Shown one piece after another: positions 32,176 to 43,661 of a stretch of 64,000 bases of DNA; within the stretch, counting starts at the first letter, position 1, and the number at the start of each line of letters is the position of its first letter. Made by a program: the position numbers and the translations under genes. The stretch comes from Corylus avellana (Eukaryota; Streptophyta; Magnoliopsida; Fagales; Betulaceae), in the NCBI RefSeq assembly GCF_901000735.1, contig NC_081542.1:45858238-45922237 (forward strand), read 5' to 3'. The notes beneath the pieces are model-generated. The model worked only from the letters and a program-made list of their open reading frames with translations. It did not search any database and was not told the origin of the DNA.

Positions 32176-32572
32176 TCAAATTTGATCGGCCATGTAAGAA
32201 CATGTGACATAATGACTTATCAAATTAGCCTAATATTGTTTTAGCCTAATAGGATGAATATGTTGTTTGTAGGTTTGGGACTTGTGGAGAGAAGATAAAG
32301 CCATGGAAATAGTTGATTCATCACTGGGTGACCAATATGCTAATGAAATTTCGAGATGTATTCAAATTGGGCTTTTGTGCGTGCAAGAACATGCAATAGA
32401 TAGGCCAACCACGTCAGCAGTTGTTTTCATGTTGGGTAATAACACAACTCTTGCTCATCCAAAACAACCTGCATTTATCCTGAAGAGTACTCACAACGGT
32501 AAAGATAGATCAATTAGTGAAGTAGCTAATTCTGTAAATGAAGTAACAATTACTATGCTTGATGCTCGCTAA
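32176..32572 (+). pseudogene. Orphan 3' end of a G-type lectin S-receptor-like kinase (partial, at gap)
   Basis: 32176-32193 is the last 18 bases of exon 6 (SNLIGH), followed by an intron and the complete last exon 32273-32572, frame open to the TAA. It is nearly identical to copy 4 at 29703-30099 (constant offset 2473); one visible coding change is EHAI against EHAT before DRPTTSAVV. The downstream block is also duplicated but differs by several substitutions and a short deletion, so this is not an exact assembly repeat. The upstream exons may lie in the gap, in which case this is the tail of another gene rather than a pseudogene. Confidence 0.75.
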
Positions 32573-33548
32573 CCACAGGCTATTTAGTTCAGTCCAATGG
32601 TTGCCGAAGTTGTAGCAATATGAGTGTTTGTGATTATGTATAAAGTTCTTTCCTCTCATTTTCTTTTTATATATATCTCCATCTTTTATAAATTAGAAAA
32701 TCACATCAGTTCAGCACTGATTTATATCTTCTTGACTTAGTTCCTCAAAGGGCAGGTTATGTTCCTGGGTGGTCAGTTATTGTGATGGTTGCCCTTGGCA
32801 GTTTGATTGTTTGGGTGCCTTGTGGGTCTGGGGCTTTGGTCGTCGTGGCAGTAGGTTATACAAAGTCTGCCATCACAACCTCATCCTCACGGAGGAATTT
32901 TTTTTTTTTGTTTTTTTTGTTAAACAGAGCTGGTCCTCGATCTTCTGATACAACCAAGAGCCAGTTTATATATTGAAAGATTTCATCATTTATTACTCTT
33001 CATGATAGTTGAAATCAACCAACTAAAATCATTTGTATTTCTCCCCTTTCCGTTTTACTTTTTTCTTTTTTCTTATTTTCTTTGGAAAAGGTAAGGGAGG
33101 AAAAAACAAAACACAAAAACAAATTACAAGAGAGGTTCTTTGCCACTCTTAATTTTAAAAGCCGAAAGAAAATGAGTTATCGTGAATGCTTCTAAACACA
33201 AAGTAAGAGCGGCTCATTTTGCAATCAAGTGTACCGAATAATTGACACATCTAGAGATATTTGGAGCGGTCCAAAAACTTAAAAAAGAGAGCTGCCGGCA
33301 AGTAGCGAGTGTGCCCAAGAATTGGCACATCATGCGAGGCATCTTTGAGTGGCTTTTCCTCCTTATGAGGCCACCCTCCTCCTGCCAACAGTTTCTCCGA
33401 GAGAGGAGGGTGAGATATTTTACCCACTCTCCTCCCCTTTCAACTCCCTTTTTCTCCTTTTTCTTCTCCATGTGCCCTCTCCTCTTCTTTTTGGTTGGTT
33501 CTTCTTTGTCCAAAAAAAAAAAAAAAAAACTCAATTGCAGCTCATCGT
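32573..33548. other. Downstream block of the orphan exon, no gene
   Basis: To about 33200 it repeats the 3' flank of copy 4. From 33200 to 33548 the sequence is new to the window, with CT-rich stretches and a poly-A run at 33512-33529. No gene recognised. Confidence 0.5.
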
Positions 33549-34446
33549 CCCTACAAAAATCTGAATTTTTAATGACTTCAGTAGTGACGTTTTTAATCCA
33601 AAAAAACGTCACTACTGGCAAATTAGTGACGTGTTGTGACACGTCACTAATCGTGTATTCTACAATGAAAATTAGTTGATGTGTCGAATTTCGATACATC
33701 ATCGTTGGAAACGTGTGAATAGTAAAAGGTCATTAAACATTTTTTTTCGATATATATATATATATATCTATTTGCCATTTATTAATTTAATTTATTTTCC
33801 ATTTCTCTCTCTACAGCCGCTTGCGTCTCTCTTTCAGTTCCTCTCCCAAACTCTCTGCATCTCTCTCGGCACCTACTCACTTTTTCTAAAAACAATTTCC
33901 TTCTTCTCCGCCTGATCAGTCCTGCTCACAGAAATTGTACAGGACCAGAACCGGGGCTGTCGGAGATGGAGATGGCGCCTCGATCGGTCCGGCGGGAGGC
34001 GTCGTCGCCGAGGAGATGCCGGAGCGGGTCGACGGCAGCAAGACCGGCGTTCGACGAAGACAGCAGCTGTGAGGCCGGTGTTCGTCCTGAGCTCCGGGCT
34101 CTCTCTATAACTCACGCTCTCACTCTCTCTCTCAATCCCATCTTCTGATCTTCACCTTTCCCGGCCAGCAACCCCTTCTCTCTCTCTCTCCCACTGTGTA
34201 GCGTGCGTGCGTGTTAAGAAAATGCTTGGATTTTTAAAGAAGAAAGAAGCCAACGAAAGAAATTTTATATTTAAATTAGTGACGAGCGACTATTCACACG
34301 TCACCCTTTTTTTTTTCTTTTTTTTTTTTTTTTGGGGGGGGTAAAGAGGGGACAATAATAATAATTTGATTAGTGACGTGAGAATGTTAGTGACATGTGA
34401 ACATTCCCACGTCACTAATTTATTTATTTATTTTTAAGAAAAGGAG

Positions 34447-34477
<31 letters not shown>

Positions 34478-34627
34478 ATTCAATTAGTGATATATGAATG
34501 TTGTTCACTAGTGAGGTGTCACTATTCACAATTAGTAACGTTTTACTCTTTGATACGTCACCATTTGGTGACGTTTTGAAAACTAGGGTATTGTAGACAC
34601 ATCACAAAGCCTGAATTTTTTGTAGTG
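33549..34627. mobile_element. Short CACTA-like non-autonomous element
   Basis: The left end CCCTACAAAAATCTGAATTT and the right end, reversed, CACTACAAAAAATTCAGGC form imperfect CACTA-type termini. Both subterminal zones carry repeated TTAGTGACGT / ACGTCACTAA motifs, as CACTA elements do. The interior (about 33800-34200) has a CT-rich, then GC-rich stretch (GGCGGGAGGCGTCGTCGCCG), which could be a captured 5' gene fragment. No transposase is present. No clear 3-bp target duplication was found. Confidence 0.6.
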
Positions 34628-34954
34628 CACCACTAGACCGATGCTCCTAGTCGTCGTGCTGCTCTCCACCACTGATCCGCTCCCTCTTATAGGGGCTTGT
34701 TCTAGGAACTAAAGTGGATTTCAAATCCAATTTTTTCTAAATTTGGTCTATCAACCTCCGTTACTCCCGACCTTAGACGCGCCTCACCACCATGTTCCTT
34801 GGCCTCTCCTCTCCCTGTCGCTACCCTCCGCATGCATACATATCCCTTGCTTGTGGCTCCATCCTTTTATCCCTCTGCCGCATTCCTCCGCTACTACTGT
34901 TGCTTTTTGGTGTTTTGTTGTATTAATGTTTTTGTTTTGTTATTCTGTTCTCTT
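34628..34954. other. Spacer between two CACTA-like elements
   Basis: CT-rich sequence with frames of 70-86 codons in several phases but no recognisable domain. I call no gene. Confidence 0.4.
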
Positions 34955-35029
34955 CAGTACAAGAAATTTACTCATCAGGGGCAACTTATTAGGGGCGACT
35001 TAAGTCTGCCCTAATACTCAACTATTAGG

Positions 35030-36090
35030 GGCGACTTTCTAATAGTTAAGTATTAGCGTCCACATAAAAGGGGACGCTAATAGCCGGCCGAAAAGATGAA
35101 TATTAGCGTCCACTTTACAGTGGACACTAATAACTCGACCCTAATATACACGTGAGAATTTTTCAAGAGGCAGGAGACATATATGCGTCCAAAAAAACAC
35201 TTTTAGTGTCGACATGTTGTCGGCGCTAAAAGATGGCAAAAAATTAAAAAATTAAAAAAAAATCAAATAAAAGGTCAATAGCGTCCACTTTGAAAGTCGC
35301 CCATAATAGTTAAGTATTAAGGTCGACTTTGTGGACGCTAAAGAGTAGGTAGAAAAATAAAAATAAAATAAAATTGATGTCCAATAGCGTCCACTAAAAG
35401 TGGACTCTAATACTTAAGTATTAAGGTCAACTTTGAAAGTCATCCCTAATACTTAAGCATTAGGGTCGACTTTGTGGACACTAAAGAGTAAGTAGAAAAA
35501 TAAAAATAAAAAAAATAAAATTGATGTCCAATAGCATCCACTTTTAGTGGACGCTAATACTTAAGTATTATGGTCAACTTTGTGTACGTTAAGGAGTAGG
35601 TAGAAAAATAAATAAAAAAATAAAATCGATGCCCAATAGCGTCCACTAAAAGTGGACGCTAAAGAGTACGTATAAAATCGATGCCCAATAGCATCCACTA
35701 GAAGTGGACGCTAATACTTAAGTATTAGGGTCAACTTTGAAAGTCGCCCCTAATACTTAAGCATTAGGGTCGACTATGTGGACGCTAAAGAGTAAGTAGA
35801 AAAATAAAAATAAAAAAATAAAATTGATGCCCAATAGCATCCACTAAAAGTGGATGCTAATACTTAAGTATTATGGTCAACTTTGTGTACGCTAAGGAGT
35901 AGGTAGAAAAATAAATAAAAAAATAAAATCGATGCCCAATAGCGTCCACTAAAAGTGGACGCTAAAGAGTACGTATAAAAATAAAAATAAAAATAAATTG
36001 ATGCCTAATAGCGTCCACTACAAGTGGACATTGAAAACCCATTATTAGCGTCCACTTTCAAAGTGAACGCTAATACTTAAGCATAGTGAA
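35030..36090. repeat. Left subterminal repeat array of the long CACTA-like element
   Basis: Many copies of TAGCGTCCACT and AGTGGACGCTAA in both orientations, alternating with TACTTAAGTATTAGGGTC and AAATAAAAATAAAA spacers. Confidence 0.7.
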
Positions 36091-36317
36091 CCCTAAAGAT
36101 TAGGTAAAAAAAAAAAAATCAAAAAAATAAATAAATATTGGGGTGATGCTATTGACCCTACATATATAATAGAAAAAAGTTATTTCCCAAAAATTCGCCT
36201 CCGATAATATGTCATTATTTCTTTTATATTAATTATTGGTGAATTTTTTATTTTTATTTTTCTATTTTCTATTCTTACTTTATATAAAAAATAAATATTT
36301 ATTTATTTATTTTAAAT

Positions 36318-37590
36318 GAATTAGTTCGATTGATCATGATAGATCAAACATCCGATCGATTCTACTGAATTAATTCGATTGATCGTAATAGGATCAAATG
36401 ATCGATCAAACATTCGATTGATCATACTGAATTAATTCGATTGATGGTGATAGGATCAAATGATCGATCAAACATCCGATCGATCCTACTGAATTAGTTT
36501 GATTGATCGTGATAGGATCAAATGATCGATCAAACATTCGATTGATCCTAATGAATTAGTTCGATTGATGGTGATAGGATCAAACGTTCGATTAAACATC
36601 TGATTGATCCTAATGAATTAGTTCAATTGATCATGATAGGATCAAACATCCAATTAAATATCCAGTTGATCCTAATGACTTAGTTCGATTGATCATGATA
36701 GATCAAACATCCGATTGATCCTACTAAATTAATTTGATTGATCGTGATATGATCAAATGATCGATCAAACATCCGATCGATTCTACTGAATTAATTCGAT
36801 TGATCGTGATAGGATCAAATGATCGATCAAACATTCGATCGATCCTAATAAATTAGTTCAATTAATCGTGATAGGATCAAATGTTCGATTAAACATCCGA
36901 TTGATCCTAATGAATTAGTTTGATTGATCATGATAAATCAAACATTCGATCGATCCTACTGAATTAATTCGATTGATCATGATAGGATCAAATAATCGAT
37001 CAAACATTCGATCGATCCTAATGAACTTGTTCAATTGATCATGATAGGATCCAATGTTCGATCGAACATCCGATCGATCCTAATGAATTAGTTTGATATA
37101 TCGTGATAAGATCAAATGTTCGATCAAACATTCGATTGATCCTAATGAATTAGTTCGATTGATCGTGATAGGATCAAATGTCCAATTAAACATCCGATTG
37201 ATCCTAATGAATTAGTTCGATTGATCATGATAGATCAAACATCCGATTGATCCTATTGAATTAATTTGATTGATCATGATAGGATCAAATGATCAATCAA
37301 ACATCCGATCGATCCTAATAAATTAGTTCGATTAATCGTGATAGGATCAAACGTCCAATTAAACATCCGATTGATCCTAATGAATTAATTTGATTGATCG
37401 TGATAGGATCAAATGATCGATCAAATGTTCAATCAAACATTCGATCGATCCTACTGAATTTGTTTGATTGATCGTGATAGAATCAAATGTTCGATCAAAC
37501 ATCCGATCGATCCTAATGAATTAGTTCAATTGATCGTGATATGATCAAATGATCGATCAAACATCTGATCAATCCTAGTGAATTAGTTCG
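36318..37590. repeat. 62-bp minisatellite, about 22 units
   Basis: Unit close to GAATTAGTTCGATTGATCGT, then GATAGGATCAAATGATCGATC, then AAACATCCGATCGATCCTAAT; some units are shortened by 12-14 bp. Each unit has up to six GATC sites and the self-complementary ATCGAT/CGATCG. Two related GAATTAGTTCGTTTGAA units follow at 37580-37740. Confidence 0.85.
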
Positions 37591-38203
37591 TTTGAATTGT
37601 AAACATTCAATTAAGTTATTAATTATTTATAAAAAAAAATATATATCGTGTGAATAGTATTTTTTTTTTTGAAAATGTTTTTTATATTGATCGATCATAG
37701 TGAATTAGTTCGTTTGAACTATAAACATTCAATTAAGCTATTAATTATTTATAGAAAAAAATATTGTGTGAATAGTATTTTTTTTCTTGAAAATGTCTTT
37801 TATTCTCTTTTGTTATAGAATTTCAAATTTACCCTACATTTACAATTAAAATTATTTTTAAAAAACTGTAAGTATAATTTTTTTTTTAAAATAATTACCC
37901 TAAATAGCGGCAACATTTATGTCGCCGCTATTTAGGCTCAAGCAGCGGCCACTACGGCACTACCTAATGTCGCCGCTGATTAAGCCTTATTAGCGGCAAC
38001 TAGGCAATGTCGCCGCTGATTGAGGCTTAATAGAAAATTTTTGCGCCAATAAGTGGCGCGGTTTCTGAAATTTTCGAACCAAAAATTTTCTCAAACCCTC
38101 AAAAACACGAAAATCCCTAAAAGTTTCCCCTCCCTCAAAAGCACTCAGCTCCCTCATCACTCTCACTCTCGATCTCTCTCCCGCTGCTCTCCCTAGCTCA
38201 CCG

Positions 38204-38236
<33 letters not shown>

Positions 38237-38530
38237 GGGAGGTCTTCGGCCACCGGCGAAGGTGTCTCACCGTCGCTCCTGTCTATCTCACTCCGGCGCA
38301 AGGTTCCTTCTACTGGCGAAGAAGAACGGGGCTTGCTCTCCCTCCCTCGCTCCTGTCTCTCTCTCACTCCGGCGAAGCCGAAGGCTCTCTCTCTCCTCCA
38401 CCGGCGGTAAGTAGTCATATCGTCATCTACCTTTCCTTCTGTAATTACTTGTAACTTGTAGCATGCTTATGCCCCCCCTACTGTTCTTTCTTGTTTGATT
38501 TGGGTAGCTGATTGTGGGTTGATTTTCGGA

Positions 38531-40640
38531 ATGGGCAATGCAGTAATGGAAGAAGACGAAGGAGGGATGAGCTCACGACCAAGCAAGAAGAAATGGGCAA
38601 GGTGAGGTTTTTTTTTTTGGCTTTTCCTCAGTTAGCTCCCTCTATTTATTCGGTTGGGGCGGCAGAGCAGCGCCTACGCGGGTGGGTCACGGTCCCGACG
38701 CCGGAAAACCTCATAATCGTTTGGGTCCCTACGTTTTTCGGTGGCCAAATACGGTGGAGAGGCTTTTTGGTATGTGTTAATTTCTGTTGATTTCGTTACA
38801 TATGTGTTTTGATTTGGTTGGTGAGCCATTGGCCTTAGTGGGGTGGGGAATTAGAACTGAATAAAGCTGGGAGAGTTTTGAATATAATGTGATTCTTGCA
38901 ATTAATTGCTGAAGGGAAAAAGAGCATATCATTTTTTAGATGCCATTTCCTTCCATCTTAGTTCTTACATTACTAAAAATTACCAAAATGGGTTTTTCTC
39001 TGCCTGACCCGAATTCAGGGCTTTCTTTGCCTTAGCATGTTTCCGTAACAGTACCTTGAGAGGTTTGTTTGTCGTTTTTTTTGGGTCTGTTTGTTTCAAT
39101 ATCAGTAAAGTTCAGCAAGTTGTTGCAAATGTTAGATGTTTACTTTCTGTAGGGTGTTTGATAATGTTTTGGAGAGGGATTTGTTAGGAAACAAGAAAAA
39201 AGAAAACTGAAAATTTTGTTGTATTTGGTGGTTTAGTTAATTGCTTTTTGGGTTTACTCTGAATCTGCTTCTGGTAATGCTACTGTTTTAGATAAATTAC
39301 GGTTGTTTCTTACATTTTGGGGGTATAGAATTTGTTGTGATGGTTGGTCAATGTTACCAAAGTTTGTGTTTTTTTTTTGTCTTTGGGGGCTTCTGGATTT
39401 TTTTATTTCCTTTTTTGGGTGAGAAATTTGGGAATTTAATGGCTTAGTATTTTGCATATATCATTTTGGGAGAGATTTTGGTTGATTTCGATATTTTACA
39501 TGAAGAATATGAGTTTGTCATTTTCTTCAATGTACAGATCTTGGCTTTCGCTTCTGCATCTATGATTATTAGTTTTTAATAGCTTCTTATATTTGGTAAG
39601 AAATGTGGGTTTAGTTTGGAGGCATGGGCTATTTGCTTTGGTTAAAGAATAATGCGGACTTACTTCCATTTTTTACACAATTTTTTCACATCTATAGATG
39701 ACTTTTAAAATCATTATTGAATATGAAATGAATCTTTATTGGATTTTGATCTAATGATGGTTTTAAAAGTCACGTATAATTCTGGAAAAATTGTGTAAAG
39801 AAATGAAAGTAAATGTTGGATTCATCTTTGTTAAAAATTAAAATTCAAGGGCTACTTGTACGTCCATGCTTCATCAGCATAATGTTCAAATAATTCGGGG
39901 TCTTATAAAAGTCGCAATATTGTGTGAGGTTTTTAAAATATTTTGGCCATGATTTGTATTTTCTTTGTAGGAGGGCTTAATCTTGAGCTTCATGCAGCAT
40001 TTGCTTTAGAACCTCTATAATTTTTTATCCGGTAGATAGTAGTTCCTAGAATGTATTTTAAAAAACGAGATGGGCGGTGCCCTTACTTGATCTCTAATTC
40101 TAGTGAATTTGAGAGGCATCCCACTTTGAATTCACCAAAAACATATTATATCAGGCTCTATATTCTTCGTCCTAATCTCTAACTTTAATTTGTTTACATT
40201 TTGTTGGGGGAAATTAGTTTAATTTGTATGACAGCGTTATACTGTGCCCTTGCTTGATTTCATTCCATATGCTATAAACCAAATAGTACTGTTATATGAT
40301 TTTTTTTGGGTACATTTTGTGCCCGTAAGCTGTGCTGTTACTCACACTCCAATAATAATAACCTCTTCAAGTTTGAGTTCAGAGAGTGCTGTTAGTCCCA
40401 AGTTAGCGGCCTGGGGAGAACTTGGGGAGTAAGTTTTCCTTGCTTTCGACTACTAGGTTGTGGTTACTGCATACTATGCTCATGCTAAGCTACTTTTCCT
40501 ACAGAAACCAGCTCGAGGATATTGATGATATTTCTGCAGATGAAATTAGGAGTCTGAAACATTTAGGGATGCTAGATTTTGAAGAAAGAGTTTGGGAATC
40601 TTTGGGAAAAAAATATATTGACAAAGAAGACCGGCTAATG
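38531..40640 (+). pseudogene. Captured two-exon gene fragment inside the CACTA-like element (unrecognised)
   Basis: A CT-rich 5'UTR-like stretch (38100-38410) and a possible non-coding splice donor (CGGTAAGTAG at 38405) precede an exon 38531-38601 (MGNAVMEEDEGGMSSRPSKK, then KWAR). Its donor is AG|GTGAGG in phase 2. A matching acceptor CTACAG at 40504 opens exon 40505-40640: NQLEDIDDISADEIRSLKHL, then GMLDFEERVWESLGKKYIDK, then EDRLM. The joined frame is open across the junction and the second exon is acidic and helix-like, as in a real protein. No later exon is seen before the element's right end, so it is probably a transduplicated N-terminal fragment of a host gene. I do not recognise the family. 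Confidence 0.5.
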
Positions 40641-41859
40641 GTGAATGTTATGTTCTAATTGTTGTTGACCTATGATAGCATACCGTTTCTTGACTAATTT
40701 CTTAATGCCTGAGAAGTCCACTGAATATATATATATATAAGCTTGAAGTTGGTTTTTTCTTCATATTATTAATGATGAATTAGTTTTTTTTTTTTTTTTT
40801 TCCTTTCAAAAAAGTTCTGTTTATCTGAAACAGTAATGTATATACTTGTCACTTGATTCAAATAATCGGAAGGAACCTACGAATGCTATTTTTATGAAGT
40901 GATATCTTAACAATTATTAGGGTTTCTGAGTACATAAATAGACTGCCATGTCTTCTATGTTCTCTTTGCTCGTTTATTTGCCGGGTGATTCATTAGAGAG
41001 ATCGATGAATACATGGCCTCTTAATATATCCTCACATCCGAAAATTTGTTTGAGCTGGGAATCTTTTGTTGTGTGCTTGATATGTTCTAGATTGATGAGC
41101 GAATCAATGAGTTCCCAGCAAACTGTAAAAAGGAAAAAAAAAAAAAAAAAAATGAGAGAGAGAGAAAGAAAGAGAAGATTTAATCTGGGAAATGTGCTGA
41201 AATTGGTGAAATCAAACGGCATTACTTGAATGTTGGTGGTAACAAGTTGCTTTGATTCAAAATCTGATTAGCTGTTCTCCAATTACTATAATTAGAACAT
41301 TCCTACCTGTTTCTATTAGTATTTTATGTGCAGAATTGACTACGCTTTCTAAACTTTATTGAGCTAATTCAGTTATTGGATAAATGGAATTCAATTAGAA
41401 AATATGAATGTTATCTTCTGTCTTGTGGTGGATAAATTTCAAATAAGGGTTCGATTTTATTCTTGAGCCTTGAATTGATAAATTTCAAATAAGTATTTTC
41501 ATACTTCAACCTTTAAATTTTGGTCGATCAACTCTTTTTGGCATTTAGATATATATATATCTTGCTGCAAGTACTTGGCCACCTACAATTTTAGCCTCGA
41601 AATCGACTAGTAGTGTTTTCATACCTATATTATTTACCGTGCTTCACTTTATTCTTCCTTTGTTCATACTAATGGAAGAGTTTTGGTTTTTTGTTCATAC
41701 TAATGGCAGCCTGCTTTTGACATACACAATTGGCTATGTTGCTCCTCTCCTTTTGCTCATAATTAACATGTATTGGTGGGACGGTTACTGATATATGTTA
41801 GAAATATTGTGGTTAGGAGTTGGCCGATATATGTTACTGATACCAGAGTTCCCTAGGTC

Positions 41860-42050
41860 TGCGATCGATCGCACTTTGAGTGCGATCTATCGCAAAATAT
41901 TAAAAACCTACTGTTCCGTGATAGAGTGCATGCCCAATGTGCGTTCGAGCGCAAAATGTTGAAAATCCACTGGTACTGCGATCGATCGCACTCCAAGTGC
42001 GATCGATCGCAAAAGGTCAAAAACCTACTGGTATTGCGATTGATCGCAGA
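41860..42050. repeat. Palindromic TGCGATCGATCGCA repeat cluster
   Basis: Three to four units of about 60-68 bp. Each has two TGCGATCGATCGCA-like palindromes followed by AAAACCTACTGGTA. At 41977-42011 two 16-base arms (TGCGATCGATCGCACT and its complement) flank a 3-base loop. Confidence 0.7.
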
Positions 42051-42826
42051 TTTTTTTTTAGGACCATTAGGGTCCACTTTGTGGACGCTAATGGTTAACT
42101 ATCAGCGTCCACTTTGATTTGGACGCTGATAGTTAAATTTTTTTTTTTTTTAATTTTTTTAGGACCATTAGGGTCCACTTTGTAGACGCTAATAGTTAAC
42201 TATTAGCGTCCACTTTGAGTGGACGCTAATGGTTGATTATCAACGTCGACTATGACTTTCATTTACATCACCTTTAGGGTCAGAGCATTGGGATTTTTAG
42301 GGTTGATAAAGTGGATGCTAAAAGTAATCATTAGGGTCAACTTTAAGTAGATGCTGATAGTTAATTTTTTTTTTAAAATTTTTTAGGACCATTAGGGTCC
42401 ACTCTGTGGACGCTAATGGTTAACTATCAGCGTCCACTTTGGTTTGGACGCTGATAGTTAAATTTTTTTTTTTTAAAATATTTTTAGGACCATTAGGGTC
42501 CACTTTGTGGACGCTAATAGTTAACTATTAGCGTTCACCTTAAGTGGACGCTAATGGTTGGCTATTAGCATCGACTATGGCTTCCGTTTACATCACCTTT
42601 AGGGTTAAAACATTGCGACTTTTAGGGTCGATAAAGTGGACGCTAAAAGTGATCATTAGGGTCGACTTTAAGTGGACGCTGATAATCACACATTTGATCA
42701 TTAGGGTCGGACTATTAGCGTTGACACCTTTGGGGTCCAAAAGTCGACGCTGTTGTCAACAGTGTCCACTTTAGGACTTTTAGGGTCGACTCGAAGTCGC
42801 CCCTAAAGACCTAAATTCTTGTAGTG

Positions 42827-43309
42827 CATGCTGGTTTATTTTGTTGGCTTTTGTGTTTTAGTCTCCCTGTGCCTTAGTGGTTTGTCCTTGTTGTGAAGAC
42901 TTTTTAGACTAGATGTTGCTGTTGTCTAATGGGGGTTTAGGTGGGGTTGAGGGGCTTTTTATGATTCATGCACCTCCCCATTTTGCTCTTTGTGGTGGGG
43001 TTTTTATTATTTGGCTTTAATCCAGCCTCTTTCGTTGCTTGTTTCGTTGTTGAGCTCCTAACTTGTTAGAGTTCAGAAAGGGTTGAGATACTTTTGAGGA
43101 TAGTGGGTGTGGCCAACAACTAAATACCAAAAGAAAGAAGTCAAATCTATGTAGCCAACAACTAAGACCATGCCTTTTACGAGTAGTAGTATCCCACTTT
43201 ATGTTGACGATAACATACAACTCGTAAGAAAATCACTGCCATCGACGTGAGATCGATGCTTAATGTTTAAACAGCAAGATCTAGAAGCTAGCCTATGATT
43301 ATGTAGACT
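42827..43309. other. Region between CACTA end and SINE, no gene
   Basis: Low-complexity, T/G-rich then mixed sequence; no convincing frame or RNA gene. Confidence 0.4.
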
Positions 43310-43661
43310 AAACATGGACTTCAACTATCAAGGGTGGTGGTTTAATAGCCTAAAGAAATTCCCAAGTGATTAGGTAAGTATTAGGGTGTGGGTTCGAATC
43401 TCCGCAATGAAGAATCCTCTTTCCTAATTAGTATAAACCACCTTAGTTCCCATTGATGCCCTGGTGGGGCAGGCGGTTAAGCTATGGTTCAGCTGGTCTT
43501 GAGATTGCGCTTGCGGTTTTCGCAGCCTAGGTCCCTCTTGAGCAGTCCCCCGCAGGTTTGTCCTACTATGGTCACGCCCGGCTAGAATAGCCATAATTGG
43601 TCTCCCCCTCCAACCTTTTTTCAATTTGAAAAAAAAAATAAATAAATAAACATGGACTTCA
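43310..43661 (+). mobile_element. tRNA-related SINE with 14-bp target duplications
   Basis: The direct repeat AAACATGGACTTCA stands at 43310-43323 and 43648-43661. The body between (43324-43647) has a polymerase III B box (GGTTCGAATCTCC, 43391-43403), an A-box-like TAGCCTAAAG about 45 bases upstream, and ends in an A-rich tail (AAAAAAAAATAAATAAAT). A tRNA-like head, A-rich tail and long target duplication define a SINE. The second half (GATGCCCTGGTGGGGCAGGC...) may be a second tRNA-like unit. Confidence 0.8.

Larger units (their letters stand above)
34955..42826. mobile_element. Long CACTA-like element with captured gene fragment (7.9 kb)
   Basis: The left end reads CAGTACAAGAAATTTA and the right end, reversed, CACTACAAGAATTTAGG; both continue into AGGGGCGACTT. 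Long subterminal arrays of AGCGTCCACTTT / AGTGGACGCTAA repeats occupy 35030-36090 and 42060-42780. Between them lie a 62-bp minisatellite, a set of TAGCGGCGACAT-type repeats (37900-38030), a gene-like segment (38100-40640) and a palindromic repeat (41860-42050). No transposase was seen, so the element should depend on others. The inner AGCGGC repeats suggest that another element is nested within it. Confidence 0.6.

Noticed and set aside
33214..33702. Minus-strand frame of 162 codons
   Set aside because: It spans low-complexity poly-Lys/Phe sequence and the proposed CACTA boundary; the faint RNase H-like ending is not convincing.
36318..37590. CRISPR-like array of direct repeats
   Set aside because: Units abut and vary without unique spacers, and the genome is a plant; it is a minisatellite.
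43391..43403. Possible tRNA gene at the GGTTCGAATC motif
   Set aside because: No acceptor-stem pairing or anticodon arm around it; target duplications and an A-rich tail show it is a SINE.
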